Source of the DNA: Sapria himalayana
Taxonomy: Eukaryota > Streptophyta > Magnoliopsida > Malpighiales > Rafflesiaceae
Reading direction: 5' to 3'
Assembly (NCBI GenBank): GCA_029783825.1
Contig: JAREIK010005321.1
Location: 1-64,000, forward strand
Length of the DNA stretch: 64,000 nucleotides
Below, in pieces: positions 46,206-58,839 of this stretch. Numbering within the stretch: position 1 is the first letter of the stretch; each line of letters begins with the position of its first letter. The notes under the pieces were generated by a model. It saw nothing but the letters and a program-made list of their open reading frames with translations. It was not told the origin of the DNA and did no database searches. The position numbers and the translations under genes are program-made.

Positions 46206-46571
46206 GTGCTAGACAAGTCAAAGTATGGTGTAATTGTTACTTTCAATATTTCTGATTTGTCTCCCCCTAATTTTGATGAAGGTCTTGATTCGATGATAAA
46301 TATATTTAAGGAACGAGAGAATGATGCAATTAAGGCACCAAGCAAGATAATGACAGATCCTTTAGCTTATAATGGAGCAATAACAAGATCTAAGATCAAG
46401 AAATTCAATAAAACATTAAATTTATTTATGGGTCATATTGTGAGCAAGATGTACCTTAGCTACAAGAAATCAGTTGATCTTGAGTTTGAAGATTCAAGAA
46501 TAATTTTATGTATTTTTTATAAAGAAAATCTCGATCATAAAAATGTCAACATCCAAACTGAAATAATTTAA
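46074..46571 (+). pseudogene. Chimeric open frame: hAT-like end fused to gypsy polyprotein C-terminus
   Basis: This 165-codon frame is the longest clearly non-repeat frame in the central part of the window. Residues about 1-45 come from the hAT-like segment and include an 11-residue tandem repeat (PNTARCDSLVV, PNTAWYDSLLV). Residues about 50-125 are the gypsy polyprotein end: KYGVIVTFNISDLSPPNFDE, then DPLAYNGAITRSKIKKFNKT, matching the DLSPF and GPITRSRAKK motifs at the end of plant gypsy polyproteins. The last part runs into the LTR at 46544. No promoter or function is evident; it is most likely a chance fusion kept open by recent origin. Confidence 0.7.
46141..46206. repeat. 33-bp tandem duplication
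   Basis: Two units with GCCAAACACGGCA and GATTCCC(T)T, period 33, in frame within the chimeric reading frame. Confidence 0.88.
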
Positions 46572-47057
46572 CAAGTGTCATACAAATATTGGAGAGCATG
46601 ACAAAGCATCCAAACATAACTAATTTGACAAGTGGCATTCTCTTATTTGAGAGAGTGACAATGCATTTTCTTTCTTCTTTTATGCTCTTTCAATAAAAAA
46701 TATTCTTGATAGAATTATTAATTTTTGTGTTATTTCAAAACTAGAAATAAGGCTCCATTGTGTAAAACAAAATTAGACTTTGGAATGCAAATTGGTCCCT
46801 TTTGAAATATTCTTTACTTTGTTCTTGAAGTTAAACCAGTTTGGTAAGTTTAGTTTCAATAGCATGTTTGATTAATCATTAAGACTTATAGAAAGTTTTA
46901 AGATTAATTAAACTCATATCTTTTATATCTAAGTACTTGTTTTGTTAAGCAGGGTATTGGATCCACAAAACATTTGATCAAAATACAAGTTGATCCTTGG
47001 GCGACAATTTCAAGCATATTGATTCGAGTACTTCTTTGTTAGGTTGAGATCAAATTT
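46544..47057 (+). repeat. Gypsy right LTR
   Basis: Starts TGTCAACATCCAAACTG and aligns with 42609-43123 to its end. The LTR terminus abuts hAT coding sequence at 47058 directly. Confidence 0.9.
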
Positions 47058-48914
47058 TTAAATCATAGACAAACTCAACTTAATCATGATATTATTGAAA
47101 ATAAATCTTCTTCTAATTAGTGATCTCCTTCATTTATAACTATGAGTTTGCAAGATAATATATAGATTAAATGATTATTAGTACGAGTCTTCCACTTAGA
47201 ATTATAAAAGATTCTAGACTAGTATATTATATGAAAAATATATTCATTGATAAATATAAAATATTAGTACGAGTCTTCCAATTAGTACATTACATAAAAT
47301 ATTCCACTTAGAATTAATATACAACCTTTAGGTCAACATGTATCATTGATAATATAAAATATTTTAAATTTGATTAATACTTAATATTCATGATGATAGA
47401 AACATAGTTCAATAATTTCAGTCAAGTCTAATATATGAACTAATATGTTAATTCGAACTGGAAACTAAATAAGAAAATATTAAATTTTTATAAGATATTA
47501 TATTATTATTATAACATCAACATTATTGATTGTATGATGAGCATCTTTAAAAAGTATAAAATATAAAATAAAATATATAATATTATATTTAATAATACTA
47601 TAAATAATAATATCACAATACATCAATTCATAAAAAATCATCAAAGATAATCTCCTACTTTGATATTTCATATAAAATTTGTGTCATATCATAAATTTAA
47701 TAGTACAAACCACTTAAAATTAGTTTCTCACTCATTAAAATTATTAGGCATTCAATAAAATTTATTAAAATATCTAATAAACTACGATAATTTTACAATT
47801 TATATAATTTAATAGGTCTCAAAAAAAAATTTAATTTGATGTTAAAATAATATTGGGTTTCAACATACTAAATATTGAATTCATATATATTACTTACCAA
47901 CAAAATATATCCGAATTCATTAATAATAAAACTAGTAAAGTCATCAAAAATAAATTTGATTGTGATGTATGATTTTTATTTTTAAAATTTTTAATAATTT
48001 TTTATGATACAAAAATATGTTCATTTGTATATATTCTCATATCTTATATTACACCTAAGTACATATGTAATATGAATAGTATGTTTGAAAAAATATATAG
48101 ATTATTCATATTTTAGAGGTGGTTACTAAAATGAAAAGAAATTATTTAAAATTTAATTAATTATTTTGAAATTTTATTATTTAGTTGTCTATATAAATTT
48201 TATAGTTAAGATTCAATATGTTGAAAATATTATAAAATTTATATGTAATGTATAAATAAATTATAATAACCAAAGAATTAAATTTATGAACAATTACGAA
48301 ACTTAAATAAATATTGCGAATAAAAAATTGGATAATAAACTTTATTGATGATGTTGATGATAATATAAAAGTTGCAACCAAAAATATGATTGTGATAGCA
48401 TACCTGAGTACATAGACTAAAACCATATTCAGTAGATGAATTTTTTATATAAGAATAAATGATGAGGTGAATTATCCAATAAATATGAAATATCAAAATA
48501 TCTAGATATTAATTACTATTCATTTAGATGCGTTTAAACCATTACTATATACTAGATCTCATAACAATTATAAAGTTAAATATGCTTAGTTATGATTACT
48601 ACTGAGATGATTGACCAGTGTGAAAGATATCATACATCTGTCCTATGGTAGATAAGAGAGGATTGGAGGGAGAGAAAAAAATTTAAAAATTACTATTCAT
48701 TCTTGCTCTTGACTATTATAAAATTTTTGATATATTAAATTTGTAGAAATATTATGAATCCATATTTTTAGCGCTAACAAAGATGATATATAATTTCTTA
48801 AACCTTTTGAAATCCATTATAGTGTTAAGTCTGATGTTTCTATTACAATGTATATAATTATAGATGAGATGACAAGTGGGTTGTGCCAGCCTAGCATGCC
48901 CCACTTGCCACCTC
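47058..48914 (+). pseudogene. hAT copy D, 3' part
   Basis: Resumes hAT transposase sequence at the block equivalent to LDHRQTQLS of copy C. An IQKYVHLYIFSYLILHLSTY stretch (about 48000-48060) is equivalent to the FYYITNVFVNLYSHDLYYTQ region. Later blocks are TKMKRNYLKF and an SVDEFFI segment (about 48430), then a Tyr/Leu-rich stretch equivalent to the SELxRYL block (about 48500). It ends in a GC-rich tail whose minus strand reads TAGAGGTGGCAAGTGGGGC at 48914, a good hAT terminus. It is more decayed than B and C. The octamer after the end (GCTGGCAC) could not be matched because the left end is unknown. Confidence 0.7.
48866..48914. repeat. Imperfect inverted repeat at hAT D right end
   Basis: GAGATGACAAGTGGGTTGT and, inverted, GAGGTGGCAAGTGGGGCAT face each other within 49 bp. 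Both look like hAT termini, so the end itself has been duplicated in inverse orientation or two termini have been joined after loss of everything between them. Confidence 0.75.
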
Positions 48915-50164
48915 TAGCTGGCACTGGCCGCAATTTAAAACCGTTAAAATTAAATTTTCTAATTTTTATTATAAATACAATTTTAATCATTATTTTTTTA
49001 TTTTTTTATTATATTGCAAAGTTTTAAATTAAAAAAATATCTTTAATTATTATCTAAACTAATTTTTTATTTTTCATTTTTTTTAAATGAACATGTACAA
49101 CTTGTATAGTTATACAAAAAAAATAATATAATAAATATAAACTGTGTGTGTGTGTGTGTGTATTGTTACTACATATATACAATGGTATATTGCATATATG
49201 CAATACATATATATACATGTATTACCTATAAACTTTATATATTAATTTGTGTATCCATAAATATATGAGTGTACGCACATCCCACAAGTTGTGGATGTGG
49301 TTGAGGCCTATGGGCTATGGTGATAGAATGTTTGTGCAACACTTAAAATGGCCCAGGGCCTAATGAGCCAAGCTCACAAGCCATAATCATTGTGGCCCAT
49401 GTGATTGTGGTGTGGCCTATTATTGTGCACAGCCAATGCTAGCCAAAGCTATCCACTCATATTTCAAGCCGGTGTGGCTATCATGTCGGGCATGGCATGA
49501 CCATGCCTTGAGACAGAGGCATAATGATTTGGTCAAGCAACCAGCCTCGACCTAGTTCCCATGCATTCGAGACATGTTGGGCTCCGAATGTGATCGCAAT
49601 AATCTATAAATTTTCTATCTCCTATCTAAAAGAATTCTCTCAGAAATTATCATTCTTATGTTATGTGCATTATACTAAGTATCTCTTATCTTTGTCTATT
49701 ATGACTAGTACTCTTCATACCTCCAAGGTAAGTTTGTTGTAAAGATAACACCTCCTCCTCACATACTATCGCACAGTCACATCGCACACTTTGCATTATT
49801 ACACACCACACACTACACAATTACACCACTATTGCACATATAAAGATGATGACCACTATTGACATCACTATCGCAAACACTATACAACTATGAAATTGTT
49901 GCATAGTTACATTGCACATTACACATTGACACCACTATTGAATACACAGTCCACGCAAGTCACATGCAAGTTACATAAACATTATAACCCACACACAACA
50001 CAACACACTATGCATTGATGCCTTACTTTGCTTCTTGTTGATGCTAACAATGGGTTTGCATCAAGCAATCCTCATCAACACAATTTCTATGTCGACTTGT
50101 ATCAAAATATTATTTTTACAGTACTAGGATTTTGGACACTCTTGTTTCATGCTCTAATGCTATG
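48915..50164. other. Intergenic sequence with GC-richer hAT-like patch and CAC-rich patch
   Basis: A TG dinucleotide run is at 49143-49161. 49270-49580 has GGCC/GGCATGG-rich sequence like a hAT subterminal region but no recognisable terminus. 49760-50010 is rich in CACA/GCACA motifs (CACAC, ACTATTGCAC repeats). No gene is recognised; the frame at 49524-49742 has no identifiable domain. Confidence 0.5.
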
Positions 50165-50742
50165 ATAAAGACTAAAACATAATTGAATTTTGTATGAAAA
50201 TAAGATGTTTAAAAATAAAAAAGATAAAATCAGTTCACTAGAGAGAGTATTAACCAAAACAATGTTCAATGCCGGTAACAAAGACGATGACATTTGAATT
50301 AAATCAAATATCATCGTCCACAATAGCTACATTTTAATTAATTCAAATATCATCATTCATAACGGTAAAATTTGGCTAAATTAAATTCACGCGCTATGAC
50401 TTTTTTTTCCCCATTTTTTTCTTAGCATGGTCTTAAAGGCATAAAAATGGTTGCTAAGAGTTAAAAGCCTCTTTTTTTATTCTATTAATAATTACTCAAA
50501 ATAACACTATGTTAGCTAGGTATGTGCAGAAATTCTTGAAAACATATGTTTACTTTTCAAGTAATTTTTTACTTATTTTATCATGCACTTCATTACAGTA
50601 TATTGGGCTACTATGACTTTTTGTAGATGGAACCCTTATAATGATACAACATTTAGCTTCCATTCTTTTATTTAAGAGAATAACTAATTAAGAACATGTA
50701 TTTTGAGGTATTTGTAAATAAAGACATAAAAATAACTTGGCA
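50165..50742 (+). repeat. MULE left terminal inverted repeat
   Basis: Inverse counterpart of 55675-56250, with point changes and small indels. The outer boundary is uncertain by about 20 bp. Confidence 0.88.
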
Positions 50743-51713
50743 TTTGAATTAATTAAAATATCATGTGGACGACAGTATTTGAATTAATTAAAATGCCGCC
50801 ATAAATATGTAGAAATAAAACTTCTACTGCAAAAAATTAAAACCCTTTATAATATCATTATCATACCATTTCATAGATAAATTAAAAAATCATGAAGAGT
50901 GTGGTGTAATCGAGTCTCATAAGGACAAAGAAAAAATACATCTCATTTATCTTTTAGCTTAATGAAGGTGTTGAACACAGGAAGGATGTCCAAATCATTG
51001 ATAATGAGAACACCTATATTCATATATTTGTACATATTTATTTATTAAACTTAATTTTGTTCTTACAAGAATGATGATTATGAACCAGTTATTTGCACAA
51101 CTCACATGTGATCAGAGTTTTCCTCTCCCTAACATCCATCTCATTATGCAACCGGATTGATCTAGGAAGTCCACTTCTCATGCGTTACATTGAATCAGGT
51201 GGTATAATAGTCAAACCTCCAAAAAAAGTCACTCGTATTTATTTAAGATTGGATGAAAAAGATTTGCCCAAGTGTCATAGTAACAACGAGTAGTGGTAGT
51301 AGTTTTTCACAAACAAACAAAAATCAATACAGCAATGCTGACATGCTGCTATCATATGACTACATGGGAACTCATATATACAAGTGTCTTTCCACATTTG
51401 CACTTTTTTTCATAAAAGTTAAACCAATGAGTTCGACATCTCTTTGACTTGACAAGAAATAAGTCCTATACATGGTTGTAAAAAACTATTTCCATCAAAC
51501 ATGTCTTAACAACACTAGCTTGAATCTGCACATCAACATACAAAGTAAACTACTCAATAGATGTCAATCTATAAGCATCTAGTTCTCATCTTGCAACAAA
51601 ATAACCATTAAGACAGAAGAATATCAACTATACTAATATAATTACTTGTAGGTTACAAGCTCATTTTAGCAAGTTAAATATCTCTGAAATGTTAATTTCA
51701 TTAACTCATATCT

Positions 51714-52935
51714 TCAAACTCCGTCCTGTGAATGAGCCCTTAACTGGAGTGGGATAACCTCTACTCTGCATACCGAATTCATCAAAATCTTGTCTTTGAA
51801 CCGGGTCATTAAATTGCTTGTAAAATAATGCATACAAATCTTATGATGACCAGATGGTAATCCCAACCAAGATGAGGATCCAGACATTATTTCCATGATA
51901 CCTGGATATTGATCATATATAATACAAATTTTCATCCGTTGAGTCACTGTATTTCTTATACATGCCAAAAAATATACCCAACTATCATTATTTTCACCTT
52001 TTGTAATTACATATACTATTGAAAACAACAGATTATTTCCATCACCCCATAGCAATTAATTACTTCTCTTTATACTTCTCATATAAATGTGTGTCATCAA
52101 TACTCATTACGGGACGACAATGTTCAAACCCTTCAATCGATGGCTTGAATTACCGGAACACAGGTTAGAATATCTCAGTGTTTGGCATATTAATTTCACA
52201 TTTTTTCAAATAACCATACATCCAAAATTTCATTGTTCTATGGCCAATAAGAAATAAGGCAACTCAGTATATAACTGAAAAAAATTACCATATAACTATT
52301 TAATTATTTTATGTCTTCCTTCCAACACCTTTTTGTAAGATAATGTGAATTATACCTTTATTAATGTCCTTATATGACTAACAACCAATTTCAAGTCTAA
52401 TTGGTGATAGTCTCAATTCAAACAAGGATTCAAAAGTATATGACCCAATATATTAGTTGATAACAAATAACAAAATACCTTTCACAACTATTACACGAAG
52501 CTTTCATGGACAATTATATTCTTTCACCTTCCTACATCTTAAAACAAATAATTTTTTTTGAGGATGCAACAACGACATACTCTTGGTGTGCTGTAATTGA
52601 GTAAATCTTTGTAGTTTCTTGCAAATTAGATTTTAAATTAAAAACTTAACCAATAATAAAATATCCACTCGAATAACCGATAATACACTGCACCTATGAA
52701 ATTCAATAACTTACAACAGCATTATCCAAGTTTTAACATGTTGAAATTGAGATGTCGGTAATAAATAATAATTAACAAGGGATAACTCATCCAATATCTC
52801 ATCATCTGAGTGATTTGATATATCACAAGAGAATATTTGTTCATTCTCCAAAACTTGGTTAAAAGTTTGAAAAGAGGATGGATGTCCATTAATGACAATA
52901 TCTTCATCATCTCCATCATCATTACATCAACCTTA
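51714..52935 (-). pseudogene. MULE transposase remnant, copy 1 (3' unit)
   Basis: Minus strand. The frame 51714-52055 contains DGNNLLFSIVYVITKGENND, SWVYFLACIRNTVTQRMKIC and HHKICMHYFTSNLMTRFKDK. These match the MULE transposase DDE core (DGNNQLFPxAFAxVExEN.DSW, CxISDRxxGI, HRxCxRHLxxNF). The expected ISDRH around the second acidic residue reads IYDQY. The N-terminal MuDR zinc region (KLRVIVVK-like) is further upstream at about 52480, and an acidic leader lies at 52722-52922. The SWIM C-terminus is missing. Frameshifts between blocks abolish function. Confidence 0.9.
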
Positions 52936-54300
52936 ACTTCTCTGTCCTATGAATGAGCCCTTAACTGGAGTGGGATAGCCTCTAGTCATTGTAATACTTC
53001 AGAATTAATTCTCCTAATTGATTTTAATATACTTATTGAATTTGAGTTCTGTATTGGCTAAAGCTACTCTGCATAACTAATTTATCAAAATCTTGTCTTT
53101 GAACCGAGTCATTAAATTGCTTGTAAAATAATGCATGCAAATCTTATGATAACCAGATGGCGCAGCCCAACCAAGATGAGAATCAGACATTATTTCCATG
53201 ATACCTGAATATCGATCATATATAATGTAAATTTTCATCCGTTGAGTCACTGTATTCTTATACATGCCAAAAAATATTCCCAACTATCATTATTTTCATC
53301 GTCTGTAATTACAAATACTAATGAAAACAACTGATTATTTCCATCACCCCCGTAGCAATCAATAACTTCTCTTTATACTTCTCATATAAATTGTGTGAAT
53401 CAATACTCATTACGAATGACAATGTTCAAACCCTTCAATCGATGACTTGAATGACCAGGACACACATTAGAATATCTCTGTGTTAGGCATATTAATTCAA
53501 ATTATTTTTAAAATAACCATACATCCAAAATTTGCTTGTTCTATGGTTAAGAACAAATATGACAACTCAGTATATAACTGAAAAAATTACCAAATAACTA
53601 TCTAATTATTTTATGCCTTCCTTCCAACACCTTTTTGTATGATATTTAATATCTTCATTTTTCCATCACACTAGCTTAAATAACAATCGTAGATAATGTG
53701 AATTATGCATTTATTAATGTCCTTATATGACTAACAACCAATTTCAAGTCTAGTTGGTGATAGTCTCAATTCAAACAAGGATTGAAAAGTATGTGACCCA
53801 ATATATTTGTTGATAACAAATAACGAAATATCTTTCACAACTATTACACGAAGCTTCCATGAACAATGACGTTCTTCCACCTTCCTACATCTTAAAACAA
53901 ATAATTTTTTTGAGGATGCAACAACGACATACTCTTAGTGTGCTGTAATTGAGTAAATCTTTGTAGTCTCTTGCAAATTAGATTTTAAATTAAAAACTTG
54001 ACTAATAACAAAATATCCACTCGAATAACCGATAATACAATGCACCTATGAAATTCAACAACTTACAACAGCATTATCCAAGTTTTCAACATGTTGAAAT
54101 TGAGATGTTGGTGATAAATAATAATTAACAAAGGATGACTCATCAAATATCTCATCATCTAGGTGATTTAATATATCATAAGAGAATACTTGTGTTAAGA
54201 CATATATCTTTTGTTCATTCTCCAAAACTTGGTTAAAAGTTTGAAAAAAGGATGGATGTCCAAAACTTAGCATCTTCATCATACTCATCATTACATTCTT
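52936..54300 (-). pseudogene. MULE transposase remnant, copy 2 (5' unit)
   Basis: A second, tandem copy of the same transposase region. GAATGAGCCCTTAACTGGAG at 52951 matches 51730, and TCTTGTCTTTGAACC at 53091 matches 51788. Blocks on the minus strand: acidic leader with NHLDDEIFDESSFVNYYLSP (54055-54291), MuDR region with KLRVIVVKDISLFVINKYIG (about 53800), and DDE region with TVTQRMKIYIIYDRY then HKICMHYFTSNLMTRFKDK (53077-53283). It retains about 80 bp near 53000-53080 that the other copy lacks. Like copy 1 it lacks the C-terminal half. Tandem duplication inside the element is unusual. Confidence 0.9.
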
Positions 54301-55674
54301 TATTTTGTATATTCATCATCTCCATTTGGTCCAATAACCAGTATTACACCAGTATTATGACCAAAATTATAGTCGGACTGTGCAACATTATAATTCTCAT
54401 GAACAAATATATCTACATGTCTACCCACAGATTTTCATTTATGCCTTTACTCGAACAAATTCAATAAACAATTCAATTTTCTCAATAATTGTTATGTTAA
54501 CCAGATTCTACATTTGGCACACACTACAGTCATCCCATATTAAAAAATGTTGAAACTTATTTACACTTCTAAGGGGATACTTACAGTTAAGAACTATTTT
54601 AACCTTATTTATTAATGTTTGTCCTTGAGTATATCATAGCAATCAAATCTTCAAACATAAATTCAACCGGTATATTCATAGGCACAATAATAATTTTTCT
54701 CCCCTCATGTGTAATATTTATTTTAGTCCTCAATATTTATCCATTATAGTAGCATATCACGAGAATTATTGAAACAAACATATTTAACATATACAAAATG
54801 ATGCCGAATGAATTAAATAATATGAGATATCATTAACTTGATATCAAATAATATGAGAAGTAATTATTCTTAACTTTGAGTCATTAATTTATAAGTCATC
54901 TTAAGGATGTATTCTTCATAGTCCATGAAGCAAATATAACAACCATGAGAAACCATGATATACTACATCAATTACTTTATCGCTCAAAAAAATCAACTTA
55001 TTAATTACTTATTATAGTTAATCTTCTTTTCATTGCTTGATAAGACATTAACAAACAAATTCAAAGTCAATTTCATCAAGAGTCTGAAAATATATACATT
55101 CTAAATCCCATTAAGTATTAAAAAAACTATAATAATAATATCACTATTGATTATTAAACTAATTACTTCTTATTTTTTCTGTTGATAACTTTTTAAATTT
55201 TGATCCTCAATAGTGGTAGTCACCATTCTATTTATTTTTTAATTTCCCTTTACTTGTATTTCAATCTATTAATTTGAGAATATTCATTATAAATACGATA
55301 AAAATACATGGAAATAGTTTATTTTTGTAAAGACTAATTGTCTAAGTAATCTAACATTTATAATTTATTAAAATAGTATTTAAGTATTATCATACCTAAA
55401 ACACAATTATGTATTTTTATAAATTTTTTTCAATTAAGTATTTTATAATTTTTGTTATTTATTAAAATCAGTCACACTAGGAAACGTAAATACGAAATAA
55501 AAAAAATTACATAATCAAACATCACAAACAAAACCAATCTTCATAAAGGAGAAAAGTTTATAACATAAAAACCGAAAAAGAAACAAAAAATAAAATAAAT
55601 CATCTCCTAACATTATTAATTTCAACCACCATTACAAACAAACACATGAAAATAATTAAATACAGGATATATTA
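54301..55674. other. MULE interior, AT-rich, no recognised gene
   Basis: Lies between the transposase start and the right arm. It may include the decayed transposase promoter. No captured host-gene fragment was recognised. Confidence 0.5.
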
Positions 55675-56250
55675 TTATTTGTTAGTTTCTTATTATTTCC
55701 ATGTCTTTATTTACAAAAATCTCAAAGTACATGTTTTAACAAAGTTATTCACTTAAAATAAAAGAATTAAAGCTAAGTTCTATTCATTGTAATGGTTTCA
55801 TCTACAAAAAGATATCAGATTACCTTGCGGTAATGAAGTGCATAATGAATTAAGTAAAAAACTACCTAAAAAGTAAACATATTTTTTCAAAAATCTCTTC
55901 ACATGCCTAGCTGACATGGTATCATTTTGAGTGATCATTAATAGAATTAAAAAAAAGTTATCTAACTCTTAGTATCTCTTTTGTTGCCTTTAGGACCATG
56001 CTAAAAAGAAAATGAGAAAAAAAAAGATCTAGCGCACAAATTTAATTCCGCCAAATACTACCATTTTGGATGACGGCATTTGAATTAATTAAAATGCCAC
56101 CGTTGTGGACGATGACATTTGATTTAATTCAAATGTCGTCCTCGTTGTTAGCATTGCACACTACTTTGATCAATAATTTTTCCAGTAAATTGATTTTATC
56201 TTTTTATTTTCACACCTTATTTCCATAAGAAACTCAACATAATCAACACC
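55675..56250 (-). repeat. MULE right terminal inverted repeat
   Basis: Inverse counterpart of the left arm. Confidence 0.88.
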
Positions 56251-58839
56251 TCATCTCTAAAAAAATTACAAAAATATAATAACCATTACACTCACATAAA
56301 ATGAATGTCCAAATAAACTACACTAAAATTAAATAAAGTAAGAAATTCACATGTAATGTGCTCTGATACAAAAAGTAAACTAAACAAAAAGAATAAAACA
56401 AAATAAATATAACGATAACACTAACATATGTAGAATCTGTATAAAAAAATTATCAGATAATTAAATTCTTTATAAGCCACCAATATCTAGCAAAAAATAA
56501 ATAATGAGACTTAGTATTTATGAAATCAACAATAAAATTAATAGAAAAAATTATTGATAGACATGGAAAATATATGAACTCACTCAACACAATAAGCTAG
56601 CTCAAACAATCAAGGAACCCAAGTCATATATAAATACATTAACTACCCATACTTAATGTGATGTGTGACATTTTAACATAGCCCCTCATGCCCAAGACCA
56701 AGCATATAAAGCATTAAATTTACAAAACTCGATCTAAAAATAGCTCATAAAGACAACAATACCATGTTAAAAATGAATAGTTATGTGCTCTTCAACTCAA
56801 AATAGCATCACTCATTTATTATGCACACTTCAACTAAAAAGTTGCATATAAATTGACTATATTAATAATTAAAGTTGAACCTCAGTATTATTTTTTGGAA
56901 AATTAGTTCTCAGCATGAACAAATATTAAAAAAAATTATTTGAACTAGAAATTATCAACACATCAATACCTAAAATAATGATTATTTACCTAAATAATTA
57001 ACAAAATAACTTTTATGCCTATACCTTAGAAACAAAAAAAATCAGGTATACACACTTCCAAAAAATAAAAGAGATATAATTAAAAAAATATATCAATATT
57101 GCTCTTAGAAACTATTTAGCCCTTATAAGATTTTCTTCAATTGACAACTAGAAAATAATAAAAAAAAATCATAGACACAAACTCAACTATCTCAGATGTT
57201 TTTTTTTTCTCAAAGAGATTACAAATCACACATGAACGATTGCATGGAAGGATAGCAACCAAACAAATACCATTTAATCACTCGAAAGAATGTATGGCCA
57301 AAGTCTACACCACATAATTGTGCATACTCTAATGAGAACCCTGCCAAAAACCTCTTCAAACCAATGTATATTGCATATACCATGGATTGCTATCATGGTG
57401 GTCCTGTAAATGCTAGACGTATGACAAAAACAAGAGAAAAGATAATATGAATGTGATAAATGTAGTGAAGACATTGAATGAGTAAAATACATCGACGTCA
57501 CGAATTTTCTATAACAATGTATGTGTCCAAAAAATCATGTTGGGCTAGCATTGCACAAAATTTTGCAAGGTAATATTAGACATATTTTGCTCACACTAAA
57601 ATAATCACAGATATATGAGAATAATAAGTAATAAAATGAACTATTACATTCCATATAACAATCTCATAGAAATTAATATTTCAAGTTCTAAATTATGTCA
57701 TATTACTCTATTGTTTTAACTTATAATAGATAATTGATCCAATAGGTTATTAGATTAATTTATTTTATTATATGTGATCATTACTTTTATTCAACACTCA
57801 TAAGCATTTGGTGTGTAAATTATTAATTCATGATTGAGAAAATATGTCAACTTTGAAATAGTTGATCATATTTCTCATACACATCACCTAATCACAGAAT
57901 ATAGTTCAAATAAATTTATTAAATCAGAATAAATTTATTATTCATGTTATAGGTACCTACAATCATCTATCATGATGAATACCTCAAGCACGTATGCTTA
58001 TTTACCTGTCATAATCCTTCTAAGAATTGTACAATATCTTGGATACCCAAAGTAATTAACTAATACTTTGATCTTTTATCAGTCACATGTTACAGTCTAT
58101 ACAAAGAATATTTCATATTGTATAAAATTATTCTCAACAATCCACATACAAAGATTCACGCACATGCACCCTTAGAGCCCTGTCACACTTCTAAAGGTCA
58201 TGCACATGTATTCTTATTACGTATCATAGCCCTAAGAAACACACATGGACGATATAACTAAATGCATTAGTTGCTGGATGAAATATAATTATTAATCATA
58301 GCAAACTCCACATGATAAATTATCTATGGTAAGTTTGTACATCTCTGTAAAAGTCAAGATATTAGAATAATTCCCAATAATATCAACAAAGAAACATACA
58401 ATATTTTCAAAAAGTCATAATTCAACAAACATCATCCATAAGTTATAAATTAATTCTAGACGAAGAAAAAGTCTAAACTAACATTAGAAAAAAATAAAAA
58501 CAAAATATTAGATACAACATTGATTCACAAACACATGTAAATATATATAGAATTGTTGTTGAAATCCTCTACACCACAAGATATTCCCACTAGTATAATT
58601 TCCATAGAATTATGTTTTATGTGCTCACCTAAGTGATATTATCAGCTGAATTACTTTGTCAAAGTATTATTGGCAAAGTCACCTTGTATTTCCCTTCATA
58701 ATATTGTTCTAGCATGTCGTTTCTTGTTGTTCACTTCCAAAGCTCTCTCATTTTTGCCTATGCTATGGCTTTTTATATCCACCACTTTAAAATTGATGTC
58801 TGATAGAAATTTGTGTTTCTGTTGGTCTTTGTTGCAACT
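56251..58839. other. AT-rich sequence, no recognised gene
   Basis: No domain is recognised in the short frames (57274-57501 minus, 58670-58861 plus). On the minus strand TGTATCAGAGC at 56360-56370 resembles a primer site but no LTR pair was found. Confidence 0.45.

Larger units (their letters stand above)
50165..56250 (-). mobile_element. Mutator-like element (MULE) with long inverted ends
   Basis: Left arm (about 50165-50742) and right arm (about 55675-56250) are inverted copies across nearly 580 bp. Shared blocks include AAAGATAAAATCA, GACATTTGAATTAAATC, TAGCATGGTC(T/C)TAAAGGCA, ACTCAAAAT, GCTAGG(T/C)ATGTG, TGCACTTCATTAC and TTTGTAAATAAAGACAT. MULEs typically have such long TIRs. The interior carries minus-strand MuDR-type transposase remnants. 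Exact termini and the 9-bp target duplication could not be fixed by eye. Confidence 0.9.

Noticed and set aside
56360..56370. Second minus-strand primer-site-like sequence (TGTATCAGAGC)
   Set aside because: Mismatched and without LTRs; likely chance in AT-rich DNA.
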